NCBI GenBank assembly: GCA_030035585.1
Contig: CM057465.1
Span: 30,708,001 to 30,772,000, forward strand
Reading direction: 5' to 3'
Length of the DNA: 64,000 nucleotides
Source of the DNA: Dugong dugon
Taxonomy: Eukaryota > Chordata > Mammalia > Sirenia > Dugongidae
The notes beneath the pieces were generated by a model. It made no database searches, was not told the origin of the DNA, and saw only the letters and a program-made list of their open reading frames with translations. Shown piece after piece: positions 46,956 to 57,761 of the stretch; the first letter of the stretch is position 1; every line of letters starts with the position of its first letter. The position numbers were made by a program, and so were the translations under genes.

Positions 46956-48769
46956 CCTCATGGATGACATTAACATAAACTTAATGCCCCCCCAAACAAA
47001 AACTTCCCCTCTACCCCTTTCACCCACCCCTTATAACCATTAATAATCTTCAGTTTCTGTATATTTGTTTATTTCATATAAGTAAGATCATACAGTATTT
47101 GTCCTTTGGTGACTTACTTACTTCATTTAGCTTAGTGTTTTCAAAGTTCATCCATATTGTGGCATGCATCAGAACTTCATTTCCCTTTATAGCTACATAA
47201 TATTCTATTGTATCTATATAGAAAATTTTGTTTACCTATATATTTCTTTATTTTTATAGTACTGTAGGTGAAAGTTTACAGAGAAAATTAGTTTCTCATT
47301 GAACAGTTAATATACAAATTGCTTTGTGACATTGTTTGCCAACCCTGTGATATATCAGCATGCTCCCCTTCTCCACCCCTTCCTTGTTTCCATTTGTCCA
47401 GCTTTCCTGTCCCTTCTTGCCTTCTTGTCTTTGCTTTTGGGCTGGTGTGCCCGTTAGTCTCATATACATGAGTGAGCTACGAAACAAGTTCCTCACATGT
47501 GTTATTGACCCTATAGACCTGTCTAATCTTCAGCTGAAGGGTGAACCTCAGGAATGACATCAGTACTGAATTAAAAGGGTGTCTGGGGGCTGTATTCTCA
47601 GGGTTACTGTAGTCTCTGTCACACCAGTAAGTCTGGTGTTTTGTTTATGTGTGTGTGAATTTGAATTTTGTTCTACATTTTTCTTCTGCTCTGTCTGAGA
47701 CCTTCTATTGTGATCCCTGCCAGAGCAGTCAGTGGTGGTAACAAGGCACCATCTAGTTCTTCTTGGCTCAGTCTGGTGGAAGTTGTGGTAGTTGTATTTC
47801 ATTAGTCCTTTGGACTTATCAGTCTTTCCCTTATGTCTTTCGTTTTCTTCATTTTCCTTTGCTCCAGCTGGGGTGTGACCAGTAGGTAGATCTTAGATGG
47901 CCGCTTGCAGGCTTTTAAGGCCCCAGACATTACTCACCACAATCAGAAGTAGACTATTTTCTTTATAGACTATGTTATGCCAGTTGAGCTAGATGTCCCT
48001 GGAGACCATGGTCCCCAGCCCTCAACCCAGTAGTTTAGTCCCTCGGGGCATTTGGATGTGTCTTTGAAGCTTCAGTAACTTTGCCCTGGTCAAGTTATGC
48101 TGACTTCCCCAATATTGTGTAAGACAGTACACCAAAGCTACCACTTATCTACTATCTAGTTGTGTTTTTCCCTCCCTAGTTCTCCCCTCCCTCATAACCA
48201 TCAAAGATTATTTCTTTCTGTGTGGAAACATTTTCATGTGTTTCTGTAACAGCGGTTTCATACAGTATTTGTCCTTTTGAGATTGACTTATTTCACTCAG
48301 CATAATGCCCTGCAGATTCATCAATGTTGTGAGATGTTTCCCAGAATCATCATTGTTCTTTAACATTGTGTAGTATTCCATCGTGTGTATGTACCATAGT
48401 TTATCCATTCATCTGTTGATGGGCTCTTAGGTTGTTTCCATATTTTTCCTATTGTGAATAATGCTGCAATGAACATGGGGGTGCTTATGTCTATTCATGT
48501 GACAGCTCTTATTTTTCTAGGATATATTCCTAAGAGTGAGATTGCTGAATCATGTGGTATTTCTATTTCTAGCTTTTTAAGGAAGCACCCAATCATTTTC
48601 CAGAGTAGTTGTACCATTTTGCATTCCCACCAGCAATGCATAAGAGTTCCGATCTCCCCACAACCTCTCTAACATTTGTTATTTTCTGTTTTTTTGATTC
48701 GTACTAGTAATGTTGGGGTGAGATGGTATCTCATTGTAGTTTTGATTTGCACTTCTCTAATGGCCAGTG

Positions 48770-48940
48770 GGAGCCCTGGTGGTGCAGTGATTAAGAGCTA
48801 TGGTTGCTAAACAAAAGGTTGGCAGTTCCAATCCACTAGCCACTCCTCGGAAACCCTATAGGGAAGTTCTACTCTGACATAAGGTCACTATGAGTTGGAA
48901 TCTACTAGATGGCAATGGGTTTGGTTTTCGGGACTGAACA
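48770..48940 (+). mobile_element. AfroSINE, near full length, with target duplication
   Basis: GGAGCCCTGGTGGTGCAGTG head with A-box and B-box-like GGTTGGCAGTTCCAATCC, GAAACCCTATAGGGAAGTTC block, GGTCACTATGAGTTGGAATC and the tail GGCAATGGGTTTGGTTTTC. Flanked by gccagtg at 48763-48769 and 48941-48947, a 7 bp perfect duplication. Inserted in the L1. The best copy in the window for comparing SINE and RTE tails. Confidence 0.95.
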
Positions 48941-49016
48941 GCCAGTGATCACGAGCATTTTCTCATGTGTCTGTTAGCCACCTGGATGTGCTCTTTGGTA
49001 AAGTGTCTGTTTGTAT

Positions 49017-49474
49017 TGCAACCTGCCGCTACAAATGCCGGTAAATTTCCATTAGTTGGAAAAGACTGCCTTAAACCAGCCCAAGCCAGATTTGGGCCAG
49101 CTGTGACTATTAATTGACCTCATCAGAGGACGCAACAACAGGCGGAAGGAAAATCATCACCCAGACCCCATTCCGAAATGAGAGGTCTGACAAGAACTAT
49201 GTCAACTCCTGTTTCCTGGCCATAATTCCTGCAATGTCTTCCTTATAGAATTTTCCCTCCCCAGTACATGTGCGTGGCTGCCATCTTGCTGCCCAAATCA
49301 CATATAAGCCCTACTTCCCTATAGGTCGGGGAATTGGATCTGAGGAACTTCCTCCTGTCTCCTTGCTTACTGCATTGTAATAAAGTTCTTTTCTCTTTCT
49401 CAAATGCTGAGGTCCAGATTATTGGCAAATCTGAGTGTGCCTGACAAGGACCCACCTTCCTGGGTTTGGCAACA
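49017..49474 (+). mobile_element. Solo LTR of a class I endogenous retrovirus
   Basis: Starts TGCAACCTGCCGC and ends GGGTTTGGCAACA, so TG to CA. Contains a TATA-like ACATATAAGCCC at about 49300 and a polyadenylation signal AATAAAG at 49379-49385, giving a U3-R-U5 order. The flanks gtat and atat fit a 4 bp target duplication with one difference, the class I length. It lies inside the younger L1, so it is one of the youngest insertions here. No internal retroviral sequence is present. The 119-codon minus-strand frame across it is not a gene. Confidence 0.85.
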
Positions 49475-49890
49475 ATATCCTTTGCCCATTTTTTAATTGG
49501 ATTATTGTAGAAGTGTTGGATTTTCCTATGGATTTTGGAGATAAGACCTACATTTCTGTTATTTCTAACTTTGGCTATTGTGAAAAACGCTACAATCAAC
49601 ATTAGTGTACAGGTATCTGTTCACATCCCTGCTTTCATTTTTTCTAGGTATATACTTAGGATCTGGACTGCTGGGTCACATGGTAACTCTATGTTCAACT
49701 TTCTAAGGAACCACCAAACTGTTTTTCCAGAGGCTGCACCATTTTTCATTCCTACTAGCAACAGCTGAGGGTTTCGGTTTCTCCAGAACCTTGTCAATAC
49801 TTACTGTTTTCTTTTTTGGTAACTGTCATTCTAATGGGGGTGAGGTGATTATCAGTTTGTGGTTTGATTTGCAAACGACTAATGGCTAAT

Positions 49891-50908
49891 TAGGTAGACT
49901 GAAAATACCAAGCTTGGGTCAGGCACACCTTATTCCTCAAAGTGACATCTTTGCTTTTTGACACTTTAAAGAGGTCTTTTGCAGCAGATTTGCCCAATGC
50001 AATACATGGTTTGATTTCTTGACTGCTGTTTTCATAGACTTTAACTGTGGATCCAAGAAAAATGAAATCCTTGACAACTTCAATATTTTCTCCATTTATC
50101 ACGATGTTGCTTATTGGTCTTGTTGTGAAGATTTTGGTTTTCTTTATGTTGAGGTGTAATCCATATTGAAGGCTGTCGTCTTTGATCTTGATCAGCAAGT
50201 GCTTCAAGTCCTCTTCACTTTCAGTAAGCAATATTGTGTCATCTGCATATCGCAGGTTGTCAAGGAGTCTTCCTCCAACCCTGACTCTGCATTCTTCTTC
50301 ATATAGTCCAGCTTCTCAGATACTTTGCTCAGCGTACAGATTAAATAAGCATGGTTAAAGAATACAACACTTTCCTGGTTTTAAACCATGCAGTATCCTC
50401 TTGTTCTATTTGACTGCCTCTTGGTCTATGTACACTTTCCTCATGAGCACAATTAAGTGTTATGGAATTCCCATTCTTTGCAATGTTATCTATAATTTGT
50501 TATGATCCACACAGACAATTGCCTTTGCATAGTCAATCAAACTCAAGTAAACGTCTTTCTGGTATTCTCTTCTTTCAGCCAAGATCCATCTAACATCAGC
50601 AATGATATCTCTCATTCCACATCCTCTTCTGAATCTGGCTTGAATTTCTGGCAGTTCCCTGCAACTGTTTTAGAAATATCTTCAGCAAATTTTTACTTGT
50701 ATGTGATATTAATGATATTGTTCGATAATTTCTGCATTCTGTTGGATCACCTTTCTTTGGAATGAGAACAAATGTGGATCTCTTCCAGGTGGTTGGTCAG
50801 GTAGCTGTCTTCCAAATTTCCTGGCATAGATGAGTGACTGCTTACAGCATTGCATCTGTTTGTTGAAACATCTCAATTGGTATTCCATCAATTCCTGGAA
50901 CGTTGTTA
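49891..50908 (-). mobile_element. RTE LINE, internal 1 kb, 3' end missing
   Basis: Covers the RT from the fingers (TGATGGAATACCAATTGAG on the minus strand near 50880) to the region after motif C (AAGCTTGGTATTTTCAGTC at 49895-49915). The terminal 400 or so bases including the 3' end are absent and the sequence joins L1 directly. A minus-strand open piece at 49890-50231 carries SEEDLKHLLIKIKDDSLQYG and the following LHLNIKKTKIFTT. 3' loss must be secondary, since RTE insertion starts from the 3' end. Confidence 0.88.
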
Positions 50909-50918
50909 CCTATAAATG

Positions 50919-51080
50919 AAAACCCCAAACTCATTGCAGGCGAGTTGATTTCAACTCATAGTGACCCTATAGAACAGAGTTTAACTGCCCCATAGAGTTG
51001 CCAAGGAGCAGCTGGTGGATTTGAACTGCCAACCTTTTGGTTAGCAGATGAATTCTTAACCACTGCACCACCAGGGCTCC
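50919..51080 (-). mobile_element. AfroSINE, near full length, reverse orientation
   Basis: Minus strand: GGAGCCCTGGTGGTGCAGTG, then GGTTGGCAGTTCAAATCC, AACTCTATGGGGCAGTTAAA, GGTCACTATGAGTTGAAATC and the tail AATGAGTTTGGGGTTTTC. A clean copy with little divergence from the one at 48770. Confidence 0.93.
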
Positions 51081-51912
51081 AATAGAATATTTAAAATAGA
51101 CAGCATTGTGTATGTAGTTAAAAACTATGAAAGTGATTGAGAGGAAAGTCAAGGTTAGAATTCCAAGAAATATCAGTGTTTAATTAATAAACAAAGAGGA
51201 AGTCAAGGAAAAATAGGGAACAGTTATGTCTGAGTGAAAGGAGAAGCCAGATAAGGGGTGTCCCAGAAACAACTGGGCAAATTATTTGAAAAAAAAAAAA
51301 AGGTACACTGATGAAGTATAAAATGCCCATTGTGCTTAGAAATACAGAATTTACTGGAGACTGTTTCCAGAGTAATTTTGGTGGAGTCATGGGAAAATAG
51401 ACAGATGTTAGTGTGTTAAGATATAAATAGAAAATGATGAAGGCACCATTTTAGAACTGAAAGAAATTTAGTTACCCAACTCGAGAGAGAGGGAGAACTG
51501 TAACTGGAGAGGAAACACTAGGTAAGGGATATGTGTGGATTGTCGCAGAAAGTCTTCACAAGAAAGATTTTAGCGAATTTATAGTCTCAAGGAAAGAAAT
51601 GGTTATTATGAATAAGGATTCTGACGCAGAAAAGAGATAATACCCCGGGGTGGAATAGATGGACACTTCTTCACTGAGATTTTGGATAATTGGATGACTC
51701 TGTGTGTAGTTATGTGTGTAGGTTGGAGATGGTGTAGAGGGCCGACAGAGAACTGAAGAAATCACACTTATTAATTTTAATATGTATTCTGTTCTAAGTC
51801 TAAGATACATTTTCGAGTTAGACATTTGTCTCTGTAAGTATCTAAAAGATTGCATTTAAGTAAATATTTATTGACAATCTTTTCAGAGACTCATGATTTG
51901 TTGGTAGCCTAC
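51081..51912. other. No recognised feature
   Basis: Non-coding sequence with an A run at 51290-51301. The minus-strand open frame at 51556-51855 shows no domain. Confidence 0.45.
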
Positions 51913-52387
51913 TGTCATGGATTGAATTATGTCCCCCCAAAAAATGTGTATATCAATTTGGCTGGGCCATGATTCCTGGTATTGTGTGATTTTCCCATAT
52001 GTTGTAAATCCTCCCTCTATGATGTTAATGAGGGAGGATGGGTGGAAGTTGTGTTAGTAAGGCAGGACTCAATCTACAAGACTGGATTGTGTCCTGAAGC
52101 AATCTCTTAAAAAAGTGAGAAGCAAGCAGAGAGAGCAGGGGACCTCATACCACCAAGAAAGCAGTGCCAGGAGCAGAGCACGTCTTTGGACCTAGGGTTC
52201 CTGTGCAGAGAAGCTCCTAGGGGAACACTGATGAGAAGAAGGCCGACAGAGAGAGAAAGCCTTCCCCTGGAGCTGATGCCCTGAATTTGGACTTTTAGCC
52301 TACTTTACTGTGAGGAAATAAACTTCTCTTTGTTAAAGCCATCCACTTGTGGTACTTCTGTTATAGCAGCTCTAGAAGACTAAGACA
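51913..52387 (+). mobile_element. Solo LTR, ERVL-MaLR (MLT1-like) type
   Basis: Starts TGTCATGGATTGAATTATG, has GAGGAAATAAACTTCTC and ends GAAGACTAAGACA. Flanked by cctac (51908-51912) and cctaa (52388-52392), a 5 bp duplication with one difference. Close to the copy at 25011 in sequence. Fossil, no coding content. Confidence 0.88.
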
Positions 52388-53419
52388 CCTAATTCAAAAC
52401 CAAGCACGTTTAAAACAATAAACAAACAGTCCTACTGTATAAAAAAAGTACTGAAAATAAATTCTGCACTATATGGAACTTTATGAACCACTTGAAGATT
52501 GCATTACCTTAGGTAAAACTATGACACATATGAATCTTTTAATGACTTAATTAATGGGAAATGATAGTGTGTTATTGGTGTAAAATGACAGAAAATCTGA
52601 CAGACTAGCCATTTCTCTCCCTACATCTCATTTGCTCCTTTTTCTTTTCTGCGTCTTACTAGGCTTAGGTTAAGCACAGAAGCTACAGTGGACGTGCCAC
52701 ACCAGCTTGTGCATGGATGCTTCTTACCCATTGTGAGTGAAATTGACTAGAATCACACAATCTTCATCAATTTCCCACTTGGTAGAAATCAGTTTTCTAT
52801 GCAAGGGGGCTGCACTACACTTGCTCTGCAGCTGGCATTCCCATGGAGCTAAGTTGGAGGGGAAATATAAGACGGCCTGCTGCTGGACAGTGTGCTCTGG
52901 GCAAGTGTGTTCACCTGATTCTGAGGTTGAGATCAGCCTCTAATGAAAGAAGAGCAGTGGAGGATATGGCTGAACTGAAGGAAATGATCAGTTTCTTGTT
53001 TTAATCCTCAAAGCTCCATTCTAACTCACAACTAAAGAACTAGCACACCGCACAGCAGTCCCATCTTCCACAGGCAGCAATTATATAAGAATAGCATTCC
53101 AAATTTGGTGATTCTGTGACTGGCTGGTATATAGGCTATTAGTGTGGGAAGACGCTTTTCACACAGATGTTAGCTAAAAAATAGATGGATGGAAGTGACT
53201 GTAGCTAACTGGGATCACAATAGGAAAGGATCAAGATTTAAATTTAAAATCTTTAAACTAATGTGCAACATGATTCATGCTAAAGATATTTTTTTTCTTG
53301 GGTGACTCATGAGGCTTCTAAATGGGCAGATCTCAATTAAAAGCACTAAACAGAATGATCTTAGTAACTAGCCTAATGTGATCTCCCAGTAATCTGGATT
53401 GGAATTCCCTGTGTAATTT
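52388..53419. other. No recognised feature
   Basis: Non-coding. The part at 52650-52960 is more GC-rich than its surroundings and holds a 68-codon open frame (52737-52943) without recognisable domain. I see no splice-flanked exon. Confidence 0.45.
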
Positions 53420-53532
53420 ATTACAGAGCAGAGTCCTGGACCACACTCCAGTGAGCTGTGGGTGAGCCACAAGAATCAGCATATTTAACAGATTTCCCAG
53501 GTGATTCTTGTGCACAAGAACGTGTATGATAG
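53420..53532 (+). mobile_element. MER5-like hAT-Charlie fragment
   Basis: AGCAGAGTCCTGGACCACAC, AATCAGCATATTTAACAGA and TTCCCAGGTGATTCTTGTGC correspond in order to the 3' half of MER5A/B, a non-autonomous hAT transposon. The terminal GAACCACTG is decayed. Ancient. Confidence 0.6.
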
Positions 53533-54202
53533 TTTAGATGTACCCAACGCCAAAATTTGCTAGTAGATACCTACTAGTAGGTAGTGACGTTGGTTAAGTG
53601 ACAAAGAGGCAAGAGAGTTATAAAAAGACAATTCAAAGTCATTTCAGTTTAAATTTTACATATATATATTTTAAACTGGGACCAGTTAAGTAACCCTAAC
53701 GTGAAGGAAAGAAGAGGAAATGAATTTTTTAAACACTAGAAATTGATGTTTTTCATTTTACAGACAGTGATACTGAGCTGAACATTTGAAGACATTCAGT
53801 AATGGCTGCATACCCCCTCAAGTATATTCGGGCCAGATAGCAAACATGCCTACTGGAAAAGAAGGCAAGTGGCTTATGGCAACCATGAGCTATCCTGCCT
53901 GTTCTGAAACTGAAGTTGTACATCATCATTTCTGCACACAGATGGCAAATATATGGCACAATAAGTGCCCCTTCCCTTTCTTGAATCAATATTATTGCTC
54001 ATTAATTCCAGCAACCCTGCATCCACCCCTACTGATGTCCTGATTGGACCTCATAATCCATGTTAACATGGCTCTACAGGTAGCCAGACCCTATCAATTC
54101 ACTATAATTGTTTTACCTCCTCTCTTTTCCCAATCCCACATTTAATACATTACTAAGTATTGTCATAAAATTAGTCTAAATTACCCCAATATTTTACCTA
54201 GA
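53533..54202. other. No recognised feature
   Basis: Non-coding, no named repeat. Two overlapping open frames on opposite strands at 53753-54043 have no domain I recognise. Confidence 0.4.
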
Positions 54203-54986
54203 CAAGATCATGGAAGCTCCATAGACACATCCAAACTCTCTGAGGGACCGAATTACTGGGCTGAGGGCTAAGGACCATGGTCTCAGGGAACATCTAGCTC
54301 AATTAGCATAACATAGTTTATAAAGAAAGTGTTCTACATTCTACTTTGGTGAGTAGCGTCAGGGGTCTTAAAAGCTTGTGAGCTGTCATCTAAGATACTC
54401 CACTGGTCTCACCCTGTCAGGAGTAAGGGAGAATGAAGAAAATCAAAGACACAAGGGAAAGATTAGTCCAAAGGACTAGTGGACCACAACTACCACAACC
54501 TCCACCAGACTGAGTCCATCACAACTAGATGGTGCTTGGCTACTACCACTGACTGCTCTGACAGGGACCACAATAGAAGTTCAGACAGAACTAGAGAAAA
54601 ATGTAGAACAAAATTCTAACTCACAAGAAAAGACCAGACGTACTGGTCTGACAGAGACTGGTGAAACTCCGAGAGTATGGCCCCCAGACACTCTTTTAGC
54701 TAAGTAATAAAGTCACTCATGAGGTTCACCCTTCAGCCAAAGATTAGACAGGCCCATAAAATAAGACTAAGGGGGCACACCAGCCCAGGGACAAGAAGTA
54801 GAAGGCAGGAGGGGACAGGAAACCTGGTGACAGGAAACCCAATGTCAAGAGGGGAGAGTGTTGACATGTCGTGGGGTTAGTAACCAATGTCACAAAACAA
54901 TATGTGAACTAATTGTTTAATGAGAAGCTAGTTTGTTCTGTAAACCTTCATCTAAAGTATAATAATAAAAAATAAATACATAAAAA
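54203..54986 (+). mobile_element. L1 LINE 3' UTR end, with target duplication
   Basis: Begins AAGATCATGGAAGCTCC in the 3' UTR, contains GTCTTAAAAGCTTGTGAGC and AACTAGATGGTGCTTGGC, and ends AAACCTTCATCTAAAGTATAA with an A-rich tail. Flanked by attttacctaga (54191-54202) and attttcctaga (54987-54997), one base of difference in length. 5'-truncated to the 3' UTR. Confidence 0.9.
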
Positions 54987-54997
54987 ATTTTCCTAGA

Positions 54998-55562
54998 TCA
55001 CTGTAGTAGCCTTCTGAATTATTATCATACAAATGCCAAGCTTGCTGTGGTGAAATGAGATCCTTTATGTGGCCTTTTGTCTTGCTTCTTTGGAAAAACA
55101 GCTTGAGAGATTTCTCCCCTAAGCCCTGAGGTATCACTTTTGCCCTAGTTCTTTGAAGAAGCAACTTGAGGTGGTGGGGAGCTTCCAGGCTGTTTTCTAT
55201 CTTAGAACATTTACTACTTAATTTAGGTTGATTGACCTTTCTTAGGTAGTGGTGAAAAACTTGATGGTTTGATAATTTTTGTCTAGCCCTAGACTGCAGT
55301 CTACCCCGAAGTTTGCCTGTTTTACAAACTTTGGAGGGATTGTTTGGTTTATTATACAAAATTGAGTGACTTGCAGTCCATTGAGGGGACTGGTCATTTT
55401 TGGTTCTGCTGGGTGGGTTAGGCCTTGAAATTGATAAGGAGTTTGCTTATGGAAGCAGTCAACCCCACAGAGGTTTTTATAGGCAAGGAGAGAAGAATAA
55501 AAGAGAAGCAAGAAGAGAGAGGAGAGCAGAAGCAGAGAGAGGGGAGGCAAGGAGCTTTGCAA
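54998..55562 (-). other. Unassigned stretch with two overlapping minus-strand open frames
   Basis: On the minus strand a 106-codon frame (55242-55562) and a 135-codon frame (54952-55359) overlap. The first opens with a run of leucines and serines that comes from a purine-rich plus strand (GAGAGGAGAGCAGAAGCAG region). The second is rich in lysine, leucine and serine (for example SKVCKTGKLRGRLQSRARQK) and reads on into the L1 tail. I recognise no family. It could be a decayed processed pseudogene, an old retroelement frame or chance; the two frames are unusually long for this AT-rich window. Confidence 0.35.
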
Positions 55563-55675
55563 GAAAGGCCTGGCAATCTACTTTTCAAAAATCAGTCATT
55601 GAAAACCATTTGGAGCACAGTCCTACTATGACACATGGGGTCACCAAAAATCAGAGGTGACTCAATAGCAAATGG
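55563..55675 (+). mobile_element. AfroSINE, 3' two-thirds of a variant
   Basis: AAAGGCCTGGCAATCTACTT, AATCAGTCATTGAAAACC, GGAGCACAGTCCTACTATG and GGGGTCACC then TCAATAGCAAATGG are the body and tail of an AfroSINE subfamily whose central block differs from the copy at 48770. The head is not seen. Confidence 0.75.
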
Positions 55676-55819
55676 TTTCTTAATGGAGTAGTAAGTCTAT
55701 AAATTAGAACAAATCCACCAGAGTCAAAGTACAACCTTGAGTATATCCCACCTGAATTTAGAGACCATCTCAAGAATAGATTGGACTTGTTGCACACTAA
55801 TGACTGAAGACCAGATGAG

Positions 55820-56131
55820 TTGTGGAATGACATCAAGGACATCATACATGAAGAAAGTAGAAAGTCATTAAAAAGACAAGAAAGAAAGAAAAGACCAAAA
55901 TGGATGTTGGAAGAGACTCTGAAACTTGCTTTTGAATGTCAAGTAGCTAAAGTGAAAGGAAGAAATGAAGAAATAAAAGAGCTGGACAGAAGATTTCAAA
56001 GGGCAGCTCAGGAAGACAAAGAAAAGTATTATAATGACATGCACAAAGACCTGGAGATAGATAACCAAAAGGGAAGAATGTGCTTGGCATTTCTCAAGCT
56101 GAAAGAACTCAAGAAAAAATTCCAGCTTTGA
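55820..56131 (+). pseudogene. RTE ORF2 linker between endonuclease and RT
   Basis: A 103-codon open piece, highly charged, starting MWNDIKDIIHEESRKSLKRQ and including RRFQRAAQEDKEKYYNDMHKD. In RTE elements this segment connects the endonuclease to the reverse transcriptase. A stop follows directly after KKKFQL, where other copies continue toward the RT. No function expected for the fragment. Confidence 0.75.
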
Positions 56132-56171
56132 GTTGTAATATTGAAGGATTCTACGGGGAAAATATTAAAAG

Positions 56172-56453
56172 ATGCAGGAAGCATCAAAAGAAGATGGAAG
56201 GAATACACAGAATCACTATCAAAAACAATTGGCTGACGTTCAACCATTTCAAGAGGTAGCATATGACCAGGAACCAATGGTATTGAAGGAAGAAGTCCAA
56301 GCTCCACTGAAAGCATTGGCAAAAAACAAGGCTCCAAGAATTGACAGAATACCAGTTGAGATGTTTCAACAAATGGATGCAGAGCTGGAGGGACTCACTG
56401 GCCCATGCAAAGAAATTTGGAAGACAGCTACCTGGCTAACCGACTGGAAGTGA
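56172..56453 (+). pseudogene. RTE reverse transcriptase N-terminal piece
   Basis: 93 codons beginning MQEASKEDGRNTQNHYQKQ and containing EEVQAPLKALAKNKAPRIDR with the following IPVEMFQQMDAELEGL, the fingers segment of the RT (family sequence KAPGIDGIPIEMFQ; here the glycine before IDR is replaced by arginine). It ends at TWLTDWK, just before the MPIPKK segment, in a stop. Aligns with the start of the 28134-28646 frame. Confidence 0.75.
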
Positions 56454-57443
56454 GCCATATTTATGCCTATTCTCAATAAAGGTGATCCAACTGAATGTGG
56501 AAATTATTGAAAAATATTGTTAATATCACACACAAGTAGAATTTTGCTGAAGATCATTCAAAAGTGGTTGCAGCAGTATGTCAACAGATAACTTCCAGAA
56601 ATTCAAGCTGGATTCAGAAGAGGATGTGGAACCAAGGATATCATTGCTGATGTCAGATGGATACTGGCTGAAAGCAGAAAATACCAGAAAGATGTTTACC
56701 TGTGTTTTATTGACTATGCAAAGGTTTTCGACTGTGTGGATCATAACAGATTATGGATAACATTGTGAAGAATGAGAATTCCAGAACACTTGATTGTGCT
56801 CATGAGGAACCTGTGCGTAGATCAAGAGGCAGTCATTTGAACAGAACAAGGGGATACTGCGTGGTTTAAAGTCAGGAGAGGTGTGCATTAGGGTTGTATC
56901 CTTTCACCATACTTATTCAATCCGTATGTTGAGCAAATAATCCAAGGAGCTGGACTATATGAAGAAGAACGGGGCATCAGGATTGGAGGAGTACTCATTA
57001 ACAACCCACGTTATGCTAATGACACAACCTTGCTTGCTGAAAGAGGACTTGAAGCACTTGCTAATGAAGATCAAAGACCACAGCTTCAGTATGGATTACA
57101 CCTCAACATCAAGAAAAAAAAATCCTCACAGCTAGACCAATAAGCAACATCATAATAAATAGGGAAAAGACTGAAGTTGTCAAAGATTTCATTTTATCTG
57201 GATCCACGATCAAGACCCATGGAAACAGCAGTGAAGAAATCAAAAGACGCATTGCATTGCATAATCTGCTCCAAAAGACCTCTTTCAAGTGTTAAAAGCA
57301 AAGACGTCACCTTGAAGACAAAGATGCCCCTGACCCAAGCCATGGTGCTTTCAAGAGCCTCATATACAAGTGAAAGCTGGACAATGAATAAGGAAGACCG
57401 AAGAAGAATTGACGACTTTGAATTACGGTGTTGGTGAAGAGTA

Positions 57444-57761
57444 TTGAATATACCAATGACTGCCAAAAGAATGGACAAATCTGTTTTGGAAGATGTACAA
57501 CCAGAATGCTCCTTAAAAGCAAGGATGGCAAGATTTCATCTCACACACTTTGGACATGTTATCAGGAGGGATCAGTCCCTGGAGAAGGACATCATGCTTG
57601 GTAAAGTAGAGGGTCAGCGAAAAAGAGGAAGACCCTCAACCAAATGGATTGACACAGTGGATGCAACAATGGGCTCAAGCATAACAATGATTGTGAGGAT
57701 AGCACAGGACCCGGCAGTGTTTTGTTCTATTGTACATAGGCTCACTATGAGTCAGAACTGA
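57444..57761 (+). pseudogene. RTE C-terminal domain piece
   Basis: 105 codons starting MNIPMTAKRMDKSVLEDVQP and containing HLTHFGHVIRRDQSLEKDIM, GKVEGQRKRGRPSTKWIDTV and ending in the 3' terminal region (PAVFCSIVHRLTMSQN). This is the RTE C-terminal part that lies downstream of the RT. It runs almost to the RNA 3' end, so the 3' UTR of this LINE is very short. Confidence 0.8.

Larger units (their letters stand above)
47252..49545 (-). mobile_element. Younger L1 LINE, reverse orientation, host of a SINE and an LTR
   Basis: Plus strand: GGTGAAAGTTTACAGAGAA at the 3' end, the full 3' UTR (CATCTAGTTCTTCTTGGCTC, TCTTAGATGGCCGCTTGCAGG), then the ORF2 C-terminus back to TGGATTTTCCTATGGATTTTGG. About 1.65 kb of L1 remains after subtracting the SINE at 48770-48940 and the LTR at 49017-49474. 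The flanks acctatatatttcttta (47235-47251) and acctacatttctgtta (49546-49561) look like a decayed target duplication. A mirror image of the L1 at 45263, about 700 bases away. Confidence 0.88.
46990..49890 (-). mobile_element. Old L1 ORF2 C-terminal remnant, split by a younger L1
   Basis: The blocks 46990-47251 and 49546-49890 are reverse-strand L1 ORF2 C-terminus of an older subfamily: AAGATCATACAGTATTTGTCC, then after the younger insertion TGGCTATTGTGAAAAACGC, CTGCTGGGTCACATGGTAAC and CATTCCTACTAGCAAC. They read in order as one element. It ends where RTE sequence starts at 49891. Confidence 0.75.

Noticed and set aside
49243-49602. 119-codon minus-strand open frame
   Set aside because: It runs across the edge of the solo LTR and L1 ORF2 sequence; not a gene.
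52737-52943. 68-codon open frame in a slightly GC-richer patch
   Set aside because: No domain, no flanking splice sites I trust and no similarity that I recognise.
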